From Cyclobacteriaceae bacterium YHN15 (GTDB lineage: Bacteria; Bacteroidota; Bacteroidia; Cytophagales; Cyclobacteriaceae), in NCBI GenBank assembly GCA_003797895.1, contig RKQB01000004.1, forward strand, positions 124,001 through 188,000: a DNA stretch of 64,000 bases. The letters are read 5' to 3'. The notes under the pieces were generated by a model. That model was given only the letters and a program-made list of their open reading frames with translations, was not told where the DNA came from and did not search any database. The translations under genes were made by a program, and so were the position numbers. Shown in pieces: positions 46,666-55,090 of this stretch; positions within the stretch are counted from its first letter, which is position 1, and each line of letters starts with the position of its first letter.

Positions 46666-47786
46666 TTATTTTGTATTTGAATAATTCTTGAACTTACAGG
46701 TTTACCTTTATGACAAACACAGGTGCCATGAACAATGTCATCCTCTAGATTAAGGTTGAGGTTACCGTCTTTGATGATGAGTTTAAGAAAATTCAGATAG
46801 TTTTTCCCATACATTTTACTCGCATCCTGAGGCATGTTGGCAGCCAGGTTACCCACGCCTACGATTCTAACACCGTTTATCTCTACTGTTTTATCGGGTT
46901 GAGAAAGTGCACAATTTCCTCCTGAAGATGCAGCTAAGTCAATAATCACTGATCCGGGTTTCATTGCCTTAACCGTTCTTTCTTCAACCAAAAGCGGTGC
47001 CTTTCTTCCAGGAATCTGGGCTGTGGTTATGATCACATCAGCTTTGGAAGCATGCTCATGTATGGTGTCTTTTTGGCGCTGAAGGAATTCTTCTGTTTGT
47101 TCGACTGCATATCCTCCTGCGCTTTTATCTTCTTTTGCGCCTTCCACATCTACAAACTTAGCTCCTAATGAAAGAACTTCTTCTTTAGCAGCTTGCCTTA
47201 CATCAAAAGCGAAGACGGAAGCCCCAAGCCTTCTAGCAGTCGCAATAGCCTGAAGCCCTGCAACTCCGGCACCCAAAATAAGAACGCGGGAAGGAGTGAT
47301 ACTTCCTGCTGCTGTCATGAACATAGGAAAAAACCGAGGAAGTAAATCTGCTGCCATGAGCACTGCCTTGTATCCGGTTACAGTTGCCATAGAAGAAAGC
47401 ACATCCATAGCTTGGGCTCGGGTAGTCCTGGGGACCAGTTCCATACTGAATGCAGTCCTATCATTTTCAATTAAATATTTTGTAAGCCCGGGATTGTATA
47501 AAGCATTTAGTTGGCCCATCAAGACCGCTCCAGGCTTCATAGAGGCTATTTCTTCCTCGTTGATGGGCTGAATTCCTACAATGAGATCTGCGCTTGTAAG
47601 TACTTCATTTCGATTATGTATTTCTGCCCCAGCGGTCTGATATAACTCATCCGATGCAAAAGCTTTTGATCCAGCGTCTTTTTCGACCCAGACCGAAACT
47701 TGCCAGGATAATAGTGTTTTTACAGCTTCAGGTAAAAAAGCTACCCTAGACTCATCCTGTGGTTCCTTTAAAATTCCTATTATCAT
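46662..47786 (-). CDS. pntAA: Transhydrogenase alpha subunit, NAD-binding part (split PntA)
   Basis: A 374-residue soluble domain dI with NAD-binding motifs VLILGAGVAGLQAIATARRLGA and the mobile-loop region, plus the alanine-dehydrogenase-like N-terminus (MIIGILKEPQDESRVAFLPE). VIIDLAASSGGNCALSQPDK is the conserved C-terminal motif. It is the first gene of the three-gene unit. Confidence 0.97.
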   Translation of the reverse strand: MIIGILKEPQDESRVAFLPEAVKTLLSWQVSVWVEKDAGSKAFASDELYQTAGAEIHNRNEVLTSADLIVGIQPINEEEIASMKPGAVLMGQLNALYNPGLTKYLIENDRTAFSMELVPRTTRAQAMDVLSSMATVTGYKAVLMAADLLPRFFPMFMTAAGSITPSRVLILGAGVAGLQAIATARRLGASVFAFDVRQAAKEEVLSLGAKFVDVEGAKEDKSAGGYAVEQTEEFLQRQKDTIHEHASKADVIITTAQIPGRKAPLLVEERTVKAMKPGSVIIDLAASSGGNCALSQPDKTVEINGVRIVGVGNLAANMPQDASKMYGKNYLNFLKLIIKDGNLNLNLEDDIVHGTCVCHKGKPVSSRIIQIQNN

Positions 47787-47947
47787 TGAAAGAAAGTGAT
47801 TAAGAGAGAAATTATCTTTGTTCTACTTGATTGAAGATGTTAAACTATCAAAAAGAATTAAAAAAGAAAGTGATTTTTCTCAGGTTGTTTCATTTTTTCA
47901 CAAAAATACTTTCTAAATAGATTTAAATTAGATTTTCCTTAGCGATT

Positions 47948-48178
47948 TCAATCATTGGATTTTGCAAGGTGTAGATTGAATTCCAAAGGGCTACAATTGA
48001 TAAATTCATCGACCTTCAAATCCTCAAATATTTCTTCATCAAACTGCATTTGGGTCTTTTCTATTTTTCCATCAGGATGGATGATCAATTCAGTCCCTGA
48101 AAAATCATCGGGATAAACTTTTACCAAAACCTGATAATCTTCGAAAACACGTTTGAAATATTGGGGTATATTTTTCAT
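47948..48178 (-). CDS. Small hypothetical protein
   Basis: A 76-residue acidic protein without signal or membrane segment and with no family I recognise. Its central part (FSGTELIIHPDGKIEKTQMQFDEE) looks like a small beta fold, followed by an acidic helix. It is divergent from the trp leader region, with 179 bases between starts. The codon usage looks normal for the region, which supports it being a real gene. Function unknown. Confidence 0.6.
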   Translation of the reverse strand: MKNIPQYFKRVFEDYQVLVKVYPDDFSGTELIIHPDGKIEKTQMQFDEEIFEDLKVDEFINCSPLEFNLHLAKSND

Positions 48179-48237
48179 AGCTGCGGTAAATTTAATGAGA
48201 AATTACTGTTTATCATCTTCTCGCAAGAGGTTTTAAC

Positions 48238-48254
48238 GGTAATTATCAATTACC
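48238..48254. promoter_or_regulatory. 7-3-7 palindrome upstream of the trp promoter
   Basis: GGTAATT-ATC-AATTACC is a perfect inverted repeat of 7 bases with a 3-base centre. It lies 60 bases after the divergent 76-residue gene start and 62 before the trp -33 box. It could be an operator, but is equally explained as AT-rich chance. The 13-mer AATTATCAATTAC within it recurs between trpB and trpA. Confidence 0.35.
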
Positions 48255-48315
48255 AATAAATCAACAACTTGTAACAATAATTCACAAATCCCCAATAATT
48301 TTTTATCCAATCTAT

Positions 48316-48345
48316 TTTGTTTCTAAAAATGCATGATTAAATTTG
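48316..48345 (+). promoter_or_regulatory. Promoter of the trp operon
   Basis: TTTG (48316-48319) and TAAATTTG (48338-48345) match the -33 and -7 elements of Bacteroidota primary-sigma promoters, with 18 bases between them. Transcription should start near 48350, only a few bases ahead of the leader peptide ATG at 48358. Confidence 0.65.
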
Positions 48346-48357
48346 AAACATTAGAAA

Positions 48358-48435
48358 ATGAAATCAATTCAAACAACATATTGGTGGTGGCATACTATTT
48401 CTCATGACAGGGAAAGAACCGTAGCTATTGCCTAA
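48358..48435 (+). CDS. trpL: trp operon leader peptide
   Basis: A 25-codon ORF, too short for standard gene calls, encoding a peptide with three consecutive Trp residues (TTYWWWHTIS, codons 9-11 TGG TGG TGG at 48382-48390). It starts a few bases after a perfect promoter element and ends with TAA. A Rho-independent terminator begins 22 bases later and trpE starts 75 bases later. The ribosome's progress through the Trp codons would report charged tRNA-Trp. The arrangement is exactly that of a classical attenuator; the only doubt is experimental confirmation. Confidence 0.92.
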   Translation: MKSIQTTYWWWHTISHDRERTVAIA

Positions 48436-48468
48436 ATCTTGTTTGTAATTATATCCAAAAGGCTTGCT
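48389..48468 (+). promoter_or_regulatory. Alternative RNA pairings of the trp attenuator (segments 1:2 and 2:3)
   Basis: Segment 1, GGCATACTA (48389-48397), starts inside the last Trp codon and pairs with segment 2, TAGCTATTGCC (48422-48432), all nine bases with two single-base bulges. Segment 2 can instead pair with segment 3, which is the left arm of the terminator: GCC with GGC (48461-48463) and AGC with GCT (48466-48468). A ribosome stalled at the Trp codons would cover segment 1 and release segment 2 to form the antiterminator. The pairings were worked out by eye, without energy calculation. Confidence 0.7.
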
Positions 48469-48492
48469 GGTTTTTCCCGGCAAGCCTTTTTT
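48457..48492 (+). terminator. trp attenuator terminator (segments 3:4)
   Basis: A 14-bp stem with one U-G pair (48457-48470 with 48477-48490; AAAAGGCTTG and CAAGCCTTTT outer part) has a 6-base loop and runs into TTTTTTGCTTTT. It lies between the leader stop and trpE, 18 bases before the trpE ATG. Confidence 0.93.
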
Positions 48493-48509
48493 GCTTTTAA
48501 TTCAAGACT

Positions 48510-49916
48510 ATGAAATTATATTCGATCAAAACAACTTTCAAAAAACTACTTGCTGATACCATCACTCCGGTAAGTATTTACCTTCAGATAAGAGACAGAT
48601 TTGCAAATCCCATTCTGTTGGAGAGTTCTGACTATCATGGGCAGGAAAACAGCTACTCTTATGTTTGTTTTAACCCTATTGCCACTTTTTCATTCAATGA
48701 CGGAAAAGTCAGGGAATCTTTACCCGATGGAGAAAACCTTTTCTACGAAGTTAGTAGCAACCAAAATCTGATTGATTCCTTGAGAGCTTTTTCGGCCAAG
48801 TTTTCAGACGGAAATGGAAAGCATAAGTTTATCAGTAATGGCCTTTTCGGTTACATGCAATATGATTCAGTTGCCTATTTTGAAGATATAAGCTTGAATA
48901 ATTCATTACCGGATGCAGTCCCCATGATGCATTATGCGGTATATCAAAATGTTATCGTGGTCGATCATTTTAAAAATGAAATGTACCTGTTTGAACATCA
49001 GGTGGAAGGATCTGAAAGAGTCAATTATATTGGAGAGCTTGAAACCCTACTTAACAGTAAAAATATTCCCTCGTACTCTTTTAAGCTGGTAGGAGAAGAG
49101 TTTTCCAATTATACGGATGAGGAATTTCTGGATATTTTAAAGAAAGGACAAGAGCATTGTTTCAGAGGGGATGTTTTTCAGATTGTTTTATCAAGAAGGT
49201 ACACTACTAAATTCAAAGGAGATGAATTCAATGTATATAGGGCTTTACGCTCAGTCAACCCTTCCCCGTACCTTTTTTATTTTGACTATGGCTCCTATAA
49301 GGTATTTGGTAGTTCACCTGAGGCGCAAATAGTAGTGAAAAACAATAAGGCAACGATTTATCCCATAGCCGGTACTTTTAAAAGAACTGGAAATGACCAG
49401 TCTGATGCCAGTTTGGCTTTGAAACTTTATGATGACCCTAAGGAAAACTCAGAGCACGTAATGTTAGTGGATCTTGCGAGAAATGATCTCAGCAGATCTT
49501 CTGAAAAAGTTGAAGTTGAGGTATTCAAAGAAATCCAATATTACTCACATGTGATTCATTTAGTTTCCAAGGTGACTGGAATTTTACCAGAGAATGCCAA
49601 TCCGCTTCAGTTGGTGGCAGATACATTCCCCGCCGGTACTCTTTCAGGTGCGCCTAAATACAGGGCAATGGAATTGATAGATGAATTGGAGAACACCTCC
49701 CGGAAATTTTATGGAGGTGCTATTGGTTTTCTTGGATTCAATGGTGACTTCAACCATGCTATTTTGATCCGATCCTTTGTTTCAGAAAATAATCAGCTCA
49801 GATTCCAGGCGGGGGCCGGCGTAGTAGCCAAATCCTCAATTCAATCGGAATTACAGGAAGTTTCCAATAAACTGGAAGCGCTAAGGGTGGCTCTCAAGAC
49901 AGCAGAACAAATTTGA
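48510..49916 (+). CDS. trpE: Anthranilate synthase component I
   Basis: A 468-residue chorismate-using enzyme that makes anthranilate with TrpG. The feedback-inhibition site ILLESSD near residue 32 is conserved, so tryptophan inhibition is expected. Catalytic motifs include SSPEAQIVV, YPIAGTFKRTG, LVDLARNDLSR and FPAGTLSGAPKYRAMELID. It is the first structural gene of the operon, placed behind the attenuator. TrpG starts 2 bases after its stop. Confidence 0.98.
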   Translation: MKLYSIKTTFKKLLADTITPVSIYLQIRDRFANPILLESSDYHGQENSYSYVCFNPIATFSFNDGKVRESLPDGENLFYEVSSNQNLIDSLRAFSAKFSDGNGKHKFISNGLFGYMQYDSVAYFEDISLNNSLPDAVPMMHYAVYQNVIVVDHFKNEMYLFEHQVEGSERVNYIGELETLLNSKNIPSYSFKLVGEEFSNYTDEEFLDILKKGQEHCFRGDVFQIVLSRRYTTKFKGDEFNVYRALRSVNPSPYLFYFDYGSYKVFGSSPEAQIVVKNNKATIYPIAGTFKRTGNDQSDASLALKLYDDPKENSEHVMLVDLARNDLSRSSEKVEVEVFKEIQYYSHVIHLVSKVTGILPENANPLQLVADTFPAGTLSGAPKYRAMELIDELENTSRKFYGGAIGFLGFNGDFNHAILIRSFVSENNQLRFQAGAGVVAKSSIQSELQEVSNKLEALRVALKTAEQI

Positions 49917-49918
49917 AT

Positions 49919-50485
49919 ATGAAAATACTTGTACTTGATAATTACGACTCTTTTACCTACAACCTTGTTTATATAATAAGGAAGCTGGGATATGGATCAC
50001 AAATGGAAATTTTCCGAAATGATAAAATCAATTTAGAGGATATTGAAGTTTATGATAAGATACTGCTTTCTCCGGGTCCAGGTATCCCACTAGAAGCTGG
50101 AATTATGCCTGCTCTTATAAAAAACTATGCTGATAAAAAAGATATACTTGGTATTTGTTTGGGGCATCAGGCCATAGGGGAAGCATTTGGAGGAAGTTTG
50201 ACCAATCTTTCAGAAGTTATTCACGGATTGGCTTCGGAAGTAAAGGTAAAAGAGGATTTATTGTTCAAAGACTTACCGGAAACCTTTAAGATTGGACGTT
50301 ATCATTCTTGGGTCATCAACGAACAGCATTTGCCTCCTGAGTTGGAAGTGATTGCGAGGACGTCTGATGGTCAAATTATGGGAGTAAGACACAGGAAATT
50401 AAAGGTACGAGGGCTTCAGTTTCACCCAGAGTCAATACTAACTGAGTTTGGATTGGAGATCATGAAGAATTGGTTGGAAAGCTGA
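49919..50485 (+). CDS. trpG: Anthranilate synthase component II (glutamine amidotransferase)
   Basis: A 188-residue class I amidotransferase supplying ammonia to TrpE. The oxyanion and nucleophile motifs are LSPGPGIPLEAGI and GICLGHQAIGEAFGG (Cys in the latter), with the His-Glu pair in LQFHPESILTEFG. The start is the ATG at 49919 (MKILVLDNYDSF); an in-frame TTG at 49913 adds two residues and is less likely. Confidence 0.97.
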   Translation: MKILVLDNYDSFTYNLVYIIRKLGYGSQMEIFRNDKINLEDIEVYDKILLSPGPGIPLEAGIMPALIKNYADKKDILGICLGHQAIGEAFGGSLTNLSEVIHGLASEVKVKEDLLFKDLPETFKIGRYHSWVINEQHLPPELEVIARTSDGQIMGVRHRKLKVRGLQFHPESILTEFGLEIMKNWLES

Positions 50486-50554
50486 AAAATTTTCAATTTT
50501 CAATTATCTAAACACTATCTGAATGAACCTGTTGAGGTATTAACAATTTTAAAA

Positions 50555-51568
50555 ATGAAAGAAATTTTAAACCATTTGATCGAGCATAGAACGCTTTCCA
50601 AAGATCAAGCCAGGGAAGTATTGAAAAATATAGCTACCGGCGGATATAACCAAAGTCAGATTGCGGCCTTTATGACTGTTTATTTGATGAGAAGTATTAC
50701 TGTTGAAGAACTCGGTGGCTTTAGGGAGGCTATGCTTGAACTTTGTTTGCCTGTAGAGATACAGGAATATGGTGCCATGGATCTTTGTGGCACTGGTGGG
50801 GATGGGAAGGACACTTTTAATATTTCAACCTTGGCTTCATTCATCGTGGCTGGGGCAGGTCAAAACGTAGCCAAACATGGAAATACAGGGGTTTCTTCCA
50901 TTTGTGGTTCGTCAAATTTACTGGCTCATTTCGGATATGAATTCACTAATGATGAAGGAAAAATCCGGAAAAACCTTGATGATGCAGGAATCTGCTTTTT
51001 GCATGCTCCTTTGTTCCATCCGGCTATGAAGAATGTAGCCCCGATCAGAAAAGACCTAGGGGTTAAAACTTTCTTCAATATGTTGGGCCCCATGGTAAAC
51101 CCAAGTTTTCCAAAGATCCAATTGGTAGGCGTATTCAGCCTTGAATTGGCACGTTTATATGCGTATTTATATCAGGAATATGAAGGGAATTTCAGTATCA
51201 TCCATGCCCTGGATGGCTATGATGAGATTTCCTTGACAGGAGATTTTAAGATGATTTCAAATGGGGGAGAAAAATTGATCAGTCCAGAAAGCTTAGGTCT
51301 AGCCACCATCAGGTCAGAAACAATCACTGGTGGGAAAACTGTAGAAGATTCCGCCAAAATATTTGAATCAATCCTAAAAGGTAAAGGAACCAAAGAACAA
51401 AATGCCGTGGTTTTGGCCAATGCCGCAGCGGCATTAATTACTGCAGAACAAAACATGGGTTTTGAAAGCGCTTTGGCCAAGGCAGAGGAATCTTTGTTGA
51501 GTGGACAGGCTCTGAGGGTTTTTCATGCCCTTGTTAATCCAAAAACATCTGTTTCATTTTCAAATTAA
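50555..51568 (+). CDS. trpD: Anthranilate phosphoribosyltransferase
   Basis: A 337-residue enzyme joining anthranilate to PRPP. Motifs GTGGDGKDTFNISTLAS and KHGNTGVSSICGSSNLL bind phosphoribosyl pyrophosphate and anthranilate. It follows trpG after 69 bases and is separated from trpC by 4 bases. Length and order match the Bacteroidota trp operon. Confidence 0.98.
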   Translation: MKEILNHLIEHRTLSKDQAREVLKNIATGGYNQSQIAAFMTVYLMRSITVEELGGFREAMLELCLPVEIQEYGAMDLCGTGGDGKDTFNISTLASFIVAGAGQNVAKHGNTGVSSICGSSNLLAHFGYEFTNDEGKIRKNLDDAGICFLHAPLFHPAMKNVAPIRKDLGVKTFFNMLGPMVNPSFPKIQLVGVFSLELARLYAYLYQEYEGNFSIIHALDGYDEISLTGDFKMISNGGEKLISPESLGLATIRSETITGGKTVEDSAKIFESILKGKGTKEQNAVVLANAAAALITAEQNMGFESALAKAEESLLSGQALRVFHALVNPKTSVSFSN

Positions 51569-51572
51569 ACCA

Positions 51573-52397
51573 ATGGATATTTTAGATAAGATTATTGCAC
51601 ATAAGAAAGCAGAAATTGCTGAGAAAAGCAGCCTGGAACCGGTCAAATTACTTGAGAAAAGTATTTATTATGATTCCCAAGTGGTTTCCATGAAAAAATA
51701 CATCAAAAGAGAAGATAAGACTGGTATCATTGCAGAATTCAAGCGTAAATCGCCTTCCAAAGGCGACATTAATATTAATGCTTCAGTTGAAGCAGTTACA
51801 ATTGGTTATATGCAGGCGGGAGCTTCGGCTTTATCTATATTGACTGATAGGGAATTCTTTGGGGGAAAAAATGAGGACCTCACAATGGCCAGAAAATTCA
51901 ATTTTTGTCCCATTCTCCGTAAGGATTTTATTATTGATGAATACCAGATTATTGAAGCTAAATCAATTGGGGCTGACTGTATATTGCTTATCGCAGCAGC
52001 TTTGGACCCAAAAAGGTTGAAAGAGTTGGCCTCATTTTCCAAATCATTGGGAATGGAAGTTTTGATGGAAGTGCATGATGCCCAGGAATTAGATGCTTCC
52101 ATAAATGAATATTTGGACCTTATTGGTGTAAATAACAGGAGTTTGAAAACTTTTGAGGTGTCATTGGATACTTCTTATGATTTGGTTGATAGGATTCCTT
52201 CAGGTTTTGTCAAAATTTCAGAAAGTGGTATTTCCCAACCCGAGACTTTGATAGATCTGAAAAAAGCCGGTTTTGAGGGCTTTCTGATCGGTGAAAATTT
52301 CATGAAGTCAAGTAGACCCCATCAGGCCGCATTGAATTTTATGAATGCATACAGAAAATTAATTAAAGAAATTCAGCCCATTGTAAACTTAAAATGA
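51573..52397 (+). CDS. trpC: Indole-3-glycerol phosphate synthase
   Basis: A 274-residue TIM barrel enzyme. Motifs: IAEFKRKSPSKGDI (catalytic Lys), ALSILTDREFFGG, LRKDFIIDEYQI, and GVNNRSLKTFEV with SESGI at the end. The start is MDILDK at 51573; the frame is open further upstream but that would overlap trpD. Its stop overlaps the trpF start by 4 bases. Confidence 0.97.
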   Translation: MDILDKIIAHKKAEIAEKSSLEPVKLLEKSIYYDSQVVSMKKYIKREDKTGIIAEFKRKSPSKGDININASVEAVTIGYMQAGASALSILTDREFFGGKNEDLTMARKFNFCPILRKDFIIDEYQIIEAKSIGADCILLIAAALDPKRLKELASFSKSLGMEVLMEVHDAQELDASINEYLDLIGVNNRSLKTFEVSLDTSYDLVDRIPSGFVKISESGISQPETLIDLKKAGFEGFLIGENFMKSSRPHQAALNFMNAYRKLIKEIQPIVNLK

Positions 52398-53020
52398 AGT
52401 TAAAGGTCTGTGGTATGCGGGACCCTGACAATGTCAGGGAATTATATAGTCAAATCAATCCTGATTGGATGGGGCTTATATTTTATCCTCCCTCTCCCAG
52501 GTATGTTGATGATATTTATGCGGATGTATTAAAGGACATTCCCGTCAAAAAAGTGGGGGTTTTTGTTGACATGGATTGGAAGGAAATAAAGGACAAAGTT
52601 TCCACTTTTGGTCTATCAGCATTACAACTGCATGGTGAAGAAAGCGTTGAACAAGTGAGAAGGATTAAAGAGAAAATAGGTTTGCCCATCATAAAAGCGG
52701 TTTCTGTGCATGAAAAAGTCATTTGGGAAGACCTTAAACCTTATTTACCTATTGTGGACTATTTCCTTTTTGACACCTTTACCCAAGCATACGGCGGAAG
52801 TGGCAAAACATTCAATTGGAAATTGTTGATGGATTATCCTTTTGAAAAACCTTTTCTTTTAAGTGGAGGCTTAAGTTGTGATCATGCAGCGTTGATCAAA
52901 AGTTTCCAACAGAATATGCCGAAAATGATTGGAATTGACATCAATTCAAAGTTTGAAATGGAACCGGGATTGAAGGATATTGAAATGATCCATGAATTAA
53001 AAAAAAAGATAGAAAATTAA
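52394..53020 (+). CDS. trpF: Phosphoribosylanthranilate isomerase
   Basis: A 208-residue TIM barrel isomerase with the catalytic KVCGMRDPDNV (Cys5 general base) near the start, the Asp in FDTFTQAYGGSGKTF, and the phosphate-binding LLSGGL near the end. It is translationally coupled to trpC by an ATGA overlap and followed by trpB after 43 bases. Confidence 0.97.
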   Translation: MKLKVCGMRDPDNVRELYSQINPDWMGLIFYPPSPRYVDDIYADVLKDIPVKKVGVFVDMDWKEIKDKVSTFGLSALQLHGEESVEQVRRIKEKIGLPIIKAVSVHEKVIWEDLKPYLPIVDYFLFDTFTQAYGGSGKTFNWKLLMDYPFEKPFLLSGGLSCDHAALIKSFQQNMPKMIGIDINSKFEMEPGLKDIEMIHELKKKIEN

Positions 53021-53063
53021 GCTTCATCTCTATTGGTTGAAGTAATACAAGTCCTAAGAAATT

Positions 53064-54242
53064 ATGATAAAAGTTGACGAAAAAGGGTTTTATGGGAAAT
53101 TCGGCGGAGCTTATATCCCAGAAATGTTATATCCGAATATTGAGGAGTTAAAGGAGAATTATGAACAACTTATGGCTTCTGAGGAGTTTCAAAAAGAATT
53201 CCGGTCCCTGCTCAAAGATTATGTGGGCAGACCTACTCCTTTATATTTTGCTACGAGACTTTCCGAGAAATATGGGGCCAAAATCTATCTCAAAAGAGAA
53301 GATTTATGCCATACCGGTGCCCATAAAGTGAATAATACCGTTGGGCAGATCATATTGGCCAAGAAATTAGGAAAGAAACGTATCATTGCAGAAACCGGAG
53401 CGGGGCAACATGGAGTAGCCACCGCTACTGTTTGTGCTTTAATGGGAATGGAGTGTACGGTTTTTATGGGAGCATTGGACATCCAAAGACAGCGTCCCAA
53501 TGTAGAGAGAATGAAAATTCTCGGAGCCAAAGTAGTTCCTGCCACTTCTGGAAGCCAAACTTTAAAAGATGCTACCAACGAAGCTATGCGGCAATGGATC
53601 AACAATCCTGTGGACACGCATTACATTATTGGTTCTGTGGTTGGACCACATCCCTATCCGGAGATGGTAGCTAGATTTCAATCTGTCATTTCCGAAGAAA
53701 TCAAATGGCAGTTGAAGGAAAAGGAAAAAACCGAAAATCCTGATATCGTGATTGCCTGTGTGGGTGGAGGAAGTAATGCTGCCGGTGCTTTTTACCATTA
53801 TTATAATATTCCTCAAGTTCGCCTAGTGGCTGCTGAAGCTGCCGGACTTGGGGTGAGTTCAGGAAAATCAGCAGCAACCACAGCTTTGGGCACACCGGGG
53901 ATTTTGCATGGAAGCAAGACTTTGCTGATGCAGACGGAAGACGGTCAGGTAGTTGAGCCACATTCAATTTCTGCAGGATTGGACTATCCAGGAATAGGAC
54001 CTGTGCACGCGCATCTCTTCGATACAGGCAGGGCAGAATTTGTGGCTGTTGAGGATGAAGATGCCATGAAGGCGGGTATTGAACTGAGTAGGTTAGAAGG
54101 GATAATTCCTGCCATTGAAACAGCCCATGCTTTACATTCCCTTCAAATGATTGAGTATAAAAAGGAGGATATCATTGTAATCAATCTTTCAGGAAGAGGA
54201 GATAAGGATTTGGATACTTATATTAAGTGGGGTGGATATTGA
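53064..54242 (+). CDS. trpB: Tryptophan synthase beta subunit
   Basis: A 392-residue PLP enzyme condensing indole and serine. The PLP Lys is in [15 protein letters not shown], the phosphate-binding loop is VGGGSNAAG, and the C-terminal segment is [29 protein letters not shown] is also typical. It is followed by a 70-base AT-rich gap before trpA, which contains a copy of a 13-mer also found upstream of the operon. Confidence 0.98.
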   Translation: MIKVDEKGFYGKFGGAYIPEMLYPNIEELKENYEQLMASEEFQKEFRSLLKDYVGRPTPLYFATRLSEKYGAKIYLKREDLCHTGAHKVNNTVGQIILAKKLGKKRIIAETGAGQHGVATATVCALMGMECTVFMGALDIQRQRPNVERMKILGAKVVPATSGSQTLKDATNEAMRQWINNPVDTHYIIGSVVGPHPYPEMVARFQSVISEEIKWQLKEKEKTENPDIVIACVGGGSNAAGAFYHYYNIPQVRLVAAEAAGLGVSSGKSAATTALGTPGILHGSKTLLMQTEDGQVVEPHSISAGLDYPGIGPVHAHLFDTGRAEFVAVEDEDAMKAGIELSRLEGIIPAIETAHALHSLQMIEYKKEDIIVINLSGRGDKDLDTYIKWGGY

Positions 54243-54312
54243 TTATCAATTATCAATTACAAATAACAAATTAGCTAAATCTAAAATACAAGTTGCAAAT
54301 CAACTTTAATAA

Positions 54313-55086
54313 ATGAACAGGATAGATCAATTATTTGAGAAGAAAAAAAAGCGCGTGCTTTCCATATATTTCACTGCTGGCTTTCCCAATTTGGAGGACA
54401 CAATTCCTGTAATGAAGGCCATAGAAAATGCAGGAGCTGACATTATTGAGGTAGGGATACCTTATTCAGATCCGATAGCAGATGGGCCGACCATACAGGA
54501 CAGTAATATGATTGCTTTGAACCACGGAATGAGTCTAAAAAAGCTTTTTGGGCAATTACAGGACATGCGTCAGACCATTAGCTTGCCTGTTGTATTGATG
54601 GGGTATTTGAATCCTATTATCCAATATGGAATGATGGCATTTTGTAAGAAATGTAAAGAAATAGGGATTGACGGCTTAATTCTCCCTGATTTACCCATGC
54701 AGCAATATTTGGACGAGTATAAAGGGATTTTTGAACAATATGGTTTAAGAAATATTTTCCTGATTTCCCCGCAGACAAGTGAAAAACGGGTTATAGAAAT
54801 AGATCAAAATACCGATGGGTTCATTTATATGGTATCATCACATAGCATCACTGGGGCCAAAACAACCATTTCCGATGAGCAAATCTCATATTTCAAAAGG
54901 ATAGAAGCCTTACAGCTTAAAAACCCCCGATTGATTGGCTTTGGGATTTCTGATGCCGAAACCTTCAATATTGCCTCAAAATACAGTAATGGGGCTATTA
55001 TTGGGAGTGCCTTCATCAAAATTATAAAAGAAAGTAAAGATCTGGAGACTGATATAAAAGCCTACATAAGATCTGTAATTCAATAA
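54313..55086 (+). CDS. trpA: Tryptophan synthase alpha subunit
   Basis: A 257-residue TIM barrel lyase releasing indole from indole-3-glycerol phosphate. The catalytic Glu is in IIEVGIPYSDP and Asp in DPIADGPTIQ; LPDLPMQQY and GFGISDAETF provide phosphate contacts. The DAHP synthase gene begins 4 bases after its stop, so that gene is under the same control. Confidence 0.97.
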   Translation: MNRIDQLFEKKKKRVLSIYFTAGFPNLEDTIPVMKAIENAGADIIEVGIPYSDPIADGPTIQDSNMIALNHGMSLKKLFGQLQDMRQTISLPVVLMGYLNPIIQYGMMAFCKKCKEIGIDGLILPDLPMQQYLDEYKGIFEQYGLRNIFLISPQTSEKRVIEIDQNTDGFIYMVSSHSITGAKTTISDEQISYFKRIEALQLKNPRLIGFGISDAETFNIASKYSNGAIIGSAFIKIIKESKDLETDIKAYIRSVIQ

Positions 55087-55090
55087 AATT

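Noticed and set aside
53285..53617. 110-codon open frame opposite trpB
   Set aside because: Antisense shadow of a highly conserved gene.
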